Source: an uncultured Archangium sp.
Lineage (GTDB): Bacteria; Myxococcota; Myxococcia; Myxococcales; Myxococcaceae
Direction: 5' to 3'
Length of the DNA: 14,030 nt
Assembly: GCA_946479335.1 (NCBI GenBank)
Contig: CAMLFP010000117.1
Coordinates: 1-14,030 of the forward strand
In this document: piece by piece, positions 11,250 through 14,030 of the stretch
Position numbering within the stretch: the stretch's first letter is position 1
Layout of the letters: each line of letters opens with the position of its first letter
The notes under the pieces: model-generated
Databases searched by the model: none
What the model saw: only the letters and a program-made list of their open reading frames with translations
What the model was told of the DNA's origin: nothing
Made by a program: the position numbers and the translations under genes

Positions 11250-11255
11250 CTCTGC

Positions 11256-11801
11256 TCAGCGCCAGGCGTCGTAGAGCAGGGCCGTCAGCGTGTGGGAGTG
11301 CGTGATCTCCCCGCGCTGGACCAGCCCGCGCAGCTCCCCGCGGGGCACCAGCACCACCTGGAGATCCTCTCCCTCGTCGGGCGCGCCGCCGCTGACGCGC
11401 TCGCAGCCCTCGGCGAGGAAGCAGTGCAGCTTGTTGTTGAAGATCGCCGGGTTGTTGTGCGCCACGCCCAGCAGGCTCACCTTCGCCGCGCGGTAGCCGG
11501 TCTCCTCTTCGAGCTCCCGGGCCACGCCGTCGCTGGGCGCCTCGCCTTTCTCGATGACGCCGCCCGGCAACTCCAGCGAGTTGGCCCACACCCCGAAGCG
11601 GAACTGCCGCACGAGCACCACCTCGTCGCGCGGCGTCACCGCCAGCACGTTCGCGTAGTCGTTGGTCTCGACGATGGTGCGCACGAAGGGCTTGCCGGTG
11701 CGCGGGTCGGTGACGTCGAGCGTCTTCGTCTGGAAAATCACGTAGTCGCGTGTGTGACGCACGCCAACCTGCACCCACGGGCGGGGTTCTTGCCGGGACA
11801 T
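11256..11801 (-). CDS. Nudix hydrolase, ADP-ribose pyrophosphatase-like
   Basis: The protein has 181 residues from ATG 11801. The complete Nudix box, G-x5-E-x7-REUxEExGU, is seen as GVIEKGE, seven residues, then RELEEETGY (residues 81-103), with the metal-binding glutamates present. The N-terminal strand region (HTRDYVIFQTKTLDVTD), FVRTIVETNDYANVLAVTP and VVLVRQFRFGVWANSLELPGG resemble the NudF/ADP-ribose pyrophosphatase branch, which cleaves nucleoside-diphosphate sugars. The substrate is inferred from this resemblance only. No signal peptide is present, so it is cytoplasmic. No good Shine-Dalgarno precedes the ATG; the frame continues open upstream, but that stretch overlaps the divergent protease and lacks family similarity. 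Forty bases separate its start from the protease start. Confidence 0.88.
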   Translation of the reverse strand: MSRQEPRPWVQVGVRHTRDYVIFQTKTLDVTDPRTGKPFVRTIVETNDYANVLAVTPRDEVVLVRQFRFGVWANSLELPGGVIEKGEAPSDGVARELEEETGYRAAKVSLLGVAHNNPAIFNNKLHCFLAEGCERVSGGAPDEGEDLQVVLVPRGELRGLVQRGEITHSHTLTALLYDAWR

Positions 11802-11841
11802 GGCGTGCTTGTAGCGCGGGCGCTGCGTTAGAAGCCTGCGC

Positions 11842-12795
11842 ATGTCGCCGCTCGACGCTGCGGCAGCCGTGGTGCTGCTCGAATTCAAGGGCTCGTATGG
11901 GCTTGGCTTCGTGGCCGGCGGCCGCATCGTCACCTGCTTCCACGTGGTCGCTGAAGAGACGCGCATCACCGCGCACCTCCATGACGGCCGGGTGCTGCCG
12001 GTGCGCAGCGTGAGCGCCATCGATCTCCGGAGAGACCTCGCGGTGCTCGACGTGGGCATGCTCGACGCCACGCCCGCCAGACCCGGCCCGCAGCGGTTCG
12101 TGGAAGACGGCACGAAGGCCTTCACCTTCGGGCTGGTGAAGGGCGAACGGCGCCTCCGGTGGACGGAGTGCGAGATCGAATCGGTGCAGGTGCTGGGCTC
12201 GGCGCTCACCGTGTACGGGTTGGGCGGTGAAGTGCCGCGCGACGCGTCGGGCGCGCCGGTCATCGACGAGAACGGCGCGGTGCTGGGCGTCGCGGCGACG
12301 GTGCCGAGGTCTGAAGAGGGCGTGTTGGTGCTGCCCTGGCGCTACGTGGAGCCCTTGTTGCTGCAGAACCGGCAGCTCCCGTTGAGCGCGTTGTCGCTCG
12401 AGGGCCGGCGGCCGCCGAAGCGCGAGGTCCCGAACCATCCGCTCTCGTTGTTGAACGGCTCGGCGGTGTCGGGGCTCGAGGTGACGAGTGATTCCATCGC
12501 CGACGCCATCCGCGGGGGGGCGCCGGCGTACAACGAGGGTGACATCGCGCGGTGCTACTCGGTCTACGAGCAGGCGGCGCAGCGGCTTATCGACACGCGC
12601 GACGACTGCCCCGGGGTGCAGTTGGCGCTGCGGCAGGGGTTGGCGCGCGCGCAGCAGCTCCAGGAGCTGGACTCGCGGGCCTGGGCGATGCGCGACGCGT
12701 TCGACGGCCTGCTGATGGTGATCGAAAAGTACCTGCGCGCGAACGGCGGCGGCGGCGGCGGTGGGGCGCCGAAGAAGCCCACGCTGATGAACTGA
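11842..12795 (+). CDS. Trypsin-like serine peptidase, no signal peptide, with C-terminal helical domain
   Basis: The 317-residue protein begins directly with the beta-barrel fold and has no signal peptide or membrane segment, so it is predicted to be cytoplasmic. The S1-type triad is readable: His34 in VTCFHVVAE, Asp65 in DLRRDLAVLDV, and Ser136 in RDASGAPVID, a variant of the usual GxSGGP. The peptidase domain spans about 8-178. After a proline/arginine-rich linker (185-200), residues 215-300 form a helical module starting AIRGGAPAYNEGDIARCYSV and ending near AWAMRDAFDGLLMVIEKYL. I cannot name it. A seven-glycine run and a short basic tail close the protein. AGAAG-like purines lie upstream of the ATG as a weak ribosome site. 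Targets and partners are unknown; intracellular proteolysis triggered by a partner is inferred. Confidence 0.82.
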   Translation: MSPLDAAAAVVLLEFKGSYGLGFVAGGRIVTCFHVVAEETRITAHLHDGRVLPVRSVSAIDLRRDLAVLDVGMLDATPARPGPQRFVEDGTKAFTFGLVKGERRLRWTECEIESVQVLGSALTVYGLGGEVPRDASGAPVIDENGAVLGVAATVPRSEEGVLVLPWRYVEPLLLQNRQLPLSALSLEGRRPPKREVPNHPLSLLNGSAVSGLEVTSDSIADAIRGGAPAYNEGDIARCYSVYEQAAQRLIDTRDDCPGVQLALRQGLARAQQLQELDSRAWAMRDAFDGLLMVIEKYLRANGGGGGGGAPKKPTLMN

Positions 12796-12804
12796 GCAAA
12801 AAAT

Positions 12805-12825
12805 CCCTCTCCCGTGGGGAGAGGG
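12805..12825 (-). terminator. Hairpin repeat acting as terminator of the SRPBCC gene
   Basis: CCCTCTCCC (12805-12813), loop GTG, GGGAGAGGG (12817-12825): a perfect 9-bp stem. Read on the minus strand, the stem is followed by A and then six T residues (complement of 12798-12803), a textbook intrinsic terminator 25 bp past the SRPBCC stop codon. The plus strand has the A-run before the stem and no T-run after it, so it would not stop the protease transcript well. The flanking GGGGGTGAGGGG (12835-12846) completes a widely seen GGGAGAGGG/GGTGAGGG repeat pattern. Confidence 0.75.
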
Positions 12826-12849
12826 TCCGCGGAGCGGGGGTGAGGGGCG

Positions 12850-13377
12850 CTACTCGACGCTCGCCTTGAGCTTCTCGAGCCCCGACTGCATCTGCTTCTC
12901 CATCGTCGCTTCAACGGTGCCGACGAAGACGCCGCTGAAGAACGGCAGCTCGCCGGAGTCGCGCCAGGTGACGACGGTGTTCTCTCCCTGCTTCTGGAAG
13001 CTGAACGTCGCGTGGGCGTTCACCTGGCCGCCGTCGAGCGCCTGGTCGAGGCTGATGAACCCGGGGATCGCGGAGGTCACCTCGAGCGCGCCGCGGCCCA
13101 TCACCGGCCCCAGCCACCGCCACCGCGCGCCCACGCCCTGGGTCGGGCCTTCGTAGGTAAAGCGCGCCAGCGGGGCGCTCGCCTTGTTCCACGGCGACCA
13201 GTCTTGCCAGCGGCGGAGGTCGACGATCAGCGGCGCGATCTTCTCTTCAGGCGCGGCGATGGTGATGGAGCGCTCGACGCTCCACCGGCGCGGGAGCGCG
13301 GCGAGCACCAGCGCTGAAAGGAGGGCGCCCACCAACACCACCATGGCGATCTTCTTGCTCAAGAGGCCGCGCTTCAT
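12850..13377 (-). CDS. Membrane-anchored SRPBCC (polyketide cyclase/START-like) family protein
   Basis: The protein has 175 residues from ATG 13377, which has GGAG nine bases upstream; ATG 13392 in the same frame would add five residues. Residues 9-29 (KIAMVVLVGALLSALVLAALP) are a single hydrophobic segment after a basic start, so the domain is probably anchored and faces the periplasm. Residues 33-174 match the SRPBCC helix-grip fold: WSVERSITIAAPEEKIAPLI, then DLRRWQDWSPWNK, GARWRWLG, TFSFQKQGENTVVTWRDSG, and a long C-terminal helix. The family binds hydrophobic ligands or acts as a lyase/cyclase; no catalytic assignment is possible. It is divergent from yceI with start codons only 4 to 13 bp apart, so its promoter must lie within yceI. 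Confidence 0.82.
   Translation of the reverse strand: MKRGLLSKKIAMVVLVGALLSALVLAALPRRWSVERSITIAAPEEKIAPLIVDLRRWQDWSPWNKASAPLARFTYEGPTQGVGARWRWLGPVMGRGALEVTSAIPGFISLDQALDGGQVNAHATFSFQKQGENTVVTWRDSGELPFFSGVFVGTVEATMEKQMQSGLEKLKASVE
13344..13359 (+). promoter_or_regulatory. Sigma54-type -24/-12 promoter candidate before yceI
   Basis: TGGC-N7-TTGCT again has GG (13345-13346) and GC (13357-13358) exactly ten bases apart. The three bases after TGGC are GAT where ACG is usual. It lies inside the SRPBCC coding region on the opposite strand, which encodes the anchor segment. The start would be near 13370, leaving 12-21 nt before the two possible yceI starts. Confidence 0.42.
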
Positions 13378-13390
13378 ACAGATGCGCTCC

Positions 13391-13891
13391 ATGGCGCGCT
13401 ACGACGCATCGAACGCGAAGGTGCAGGTCTTCACATTCAAAGACGGCCTGCTGTCGGCGATGGCGCACGACCTGAAGCTGGAGGTGACGCGGTTCGAGCT
13501 CGACCCCGAGGGCGTCAGCACCTTCGACGCGGGCTCGCTGCGCGTGGTGACGCCGATGAAAGACGGTGCGGAGTCCAGCGGGCTGCTGCCCACCGCGCTC
13601 TACGGCGAGATTGAGAAGAACGCGCGCAACGACGTGCTGAACGCGAAGAAGCACCCGCAGGTGAAGTTCGAGGTGGTGGAGCGGGGCGCTGACTTCGTGC
13701 GCGGCACCCTCACGCTGCACGGCGCGACGAAGGAGCTGCGCGGCATACGGCGCGGCGATTCGGCGGAGTTCCGGCTCGACGTGCGCGACTTCGGCATCAA
13801 GCCCTTCACGGCGATGCTGGGCGCGCTGAAGGTGAAGCCTGAAGTGGTGGTGAACGTCACCCTCTCCCGCGAAGACGGGAGAGGGGTGTAG
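13391..13891 (+). CDS. YceI-family protein
   Basis: The 166-residue protein has YceI features: a lipocalin-like beta-barrel pattern starting YDASNAKVQVFTFKDGLLSAMAHDLKL, FDAGSLRVVTPMKD, KHPQVKFEVVERG, the conserved GTLTLHGATKELRG, and a closing DFGIKPFTAMLGALKVKP strand pair. Family members bind isoprenoid-type or other hydrophobic ligands in the periplasm or cytoplasm. No signal peptide is visible, unlike E. coli YceI, so this one is probably cytoplasmic. ATG 13391 and ATG 13382 are both possible; neither has a clear Shine-Dalgarno. Its last eight codons are formed by a GGGAGAGGG hairpin repeat, so the tail SREDGRGV may be repeat-derived. The ligand is unknown. Confidence 0.86.
   Translation: MARYDASNAKVQVFTFKDGLLSAMAHDLKLEVTRFELDPEGVSTFDAGSLRVVTPMKDGAESSGLLPTALYGEIEKNARNDVLNAKKHPQVKFEVVERGADFVRGTLTLHGATKELRGIRRGDSAEFRLDVRDFGIKPFTAMLGALKVKPEVVVNVTLSREDGRGV
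13860..13885. repeat. Second copy of the CCCTCTCCC hairpin repeat, inside the yceI 3' end
   Basis: CCCTCTCCCG (13860-13869), a six-base loop CGAAGA, then CGGGAGAGGG (13876-13885): a perfect 10-bp stem whose inner core equals the arms of the 12805 element. It spans the last codons of yceI. No T-run follows on either strand, so it is a weak terminator but could slow RNA decay. Confidence 0.75.
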
Positions 13892-13906
13892 CGCGGGCCG
13901 ACGCCA

Positions 13907-14030
13907 TCACACCGCCGACGGCAGCACGGGCACCAGCGCGGGCACGGGCTCCGCGGGCTTCTGCGGCGCGGGCTCCACCACCTTGCGCTTCTTGGTGGCC
14001 GGCTTGGCGGTGGAGGGTCCGGAGATGCCC
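13907..14030 (-). CDS. C-terminal fragment of a proline/lysine-rich protein, N-terminus beyond the window
   Basis: The minus strand from 14030 down to a TGA at 13907-13909 is open in one frame, with about 40 codons and strong G/C third-base use. The residues are low-complexity: STAKPATKKRKVVEPAPQKP, then AEPVPALVPVLPSAV and stop. A basic cluster followed by a Pro/Ala/Val tail is typical of flexible C-termini of DNA-binding or membrane-spanning myxobacterial proteins, but no domain is visible and no function can be given. It ends 15 bp past the yceI stop, so the two genes converge; no T-run terminator lies between them. Confidence 0.55.
   Translation of the reverse strand, partial: GISGPSTAKPATKKRKVVEPAPQKPAEPVPALVPVLPSAV

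Noticed and set aside
12346..12361. TGGA-N7-TTGCT within the protease gene, with correct GG-N10-GC spacing
   Set aside because: Lacks the C of TGGC and lies deep inside a coding region with no gene start downstream on that strand.
12514..12520. Run of seven G inside the protease gene as a possible phase-variation tract
   Set aside because: Too short to be convincing in a GC-rich genome, and the reading frame is intact.
13965..13990. KKRKV motif resembling a eukaryotic nuclear import signal in the last partial gene
   Set aside because: A basic cluster in a low-complexity bacterial tail; chance resemblance.

Overview
The window is very GC-rich, with strong G/C preference at third codon positions. 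It carries a FadI/FadJ beta-oxidation pair, a large secreted lipoprotein combining calcium-type repeats with a von Willebrand A (vWA) domain, a GGDEF protein, a receiver-histidine kinase and an NtrC-type sigma54 activator, and a trypsin-like protease without a signal peptide. This mix fits a myxobacterium (Myxococcota, Cystobacterineae-like). That placement is inferred from gene content; there is no rRNA or other marker gene here.

Layout. Positions 1-416 (minus) hold the N-terminal part of a membrane-anchored protein with a carboxypeptidase-regulatory-like fold, cut by the window edge. Positions 417-529 are a divergent control region with a 7-bp palindrome and a possible -35 box. Positions 530-4023 (plus) are a tight fadI-fadJ operon closed by a clear intrinsic terminator at 4032-4066. 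Positions 4128-6620 (plus) encode the 830-residue lipoprotein. A YdjC/HpnK-type deacetylase (6633-7451, minus) converges on it and is divergent from a diguanylate cyclase (7495-8433, plus). A kinase/activator operon follows (8551-11249, plus), with a sigma54-type -24/-12 element just upstream. A Nudix hydrolase (11256-11801, minus) lies head to head with the trypsin-like protease (11842-12795, plus). Last come an anchored SRPBCC protein (12850-13377, minus), a YceI-family protein (13391-13891, plus) and the proline/lysine-rich C-terminus of a further minus-strand gene (13907-14030).

How the genes may work together. FadI and FadJ would together carry out the last three steps of the fatty-acid beta-oxidation cycle. 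The receiver-kinase and NtrC-type regulator form a translationally coupled phosphorelay pair. The two sequences in the window that best fit a sigma54 promoter lie just upstream of that pair and just upstream of yceI, so autoregulation and control of yceI are reasonable hypotheses. The cyclase next to the kinase has a receiver domain lacking its phospho-acceptor aspartate but an intact GGEEF and inhibitory site. A GGGAGAGGG-type hairpin repeat occurs twice about 1 kb apart: once as a terminator between protease and SRPBCC genes, once inside the last codons of yceI. No tRNA, rRNA, CRISPR array, insertion sequence or integrase was seen. I found no convincing new multi-gene defence or biosynthetic system; the best leads are the paired sigma54-like sites, the cytoplasmic protease with an unnamed helical tail, and the lipoprotein with its unassigned central region.
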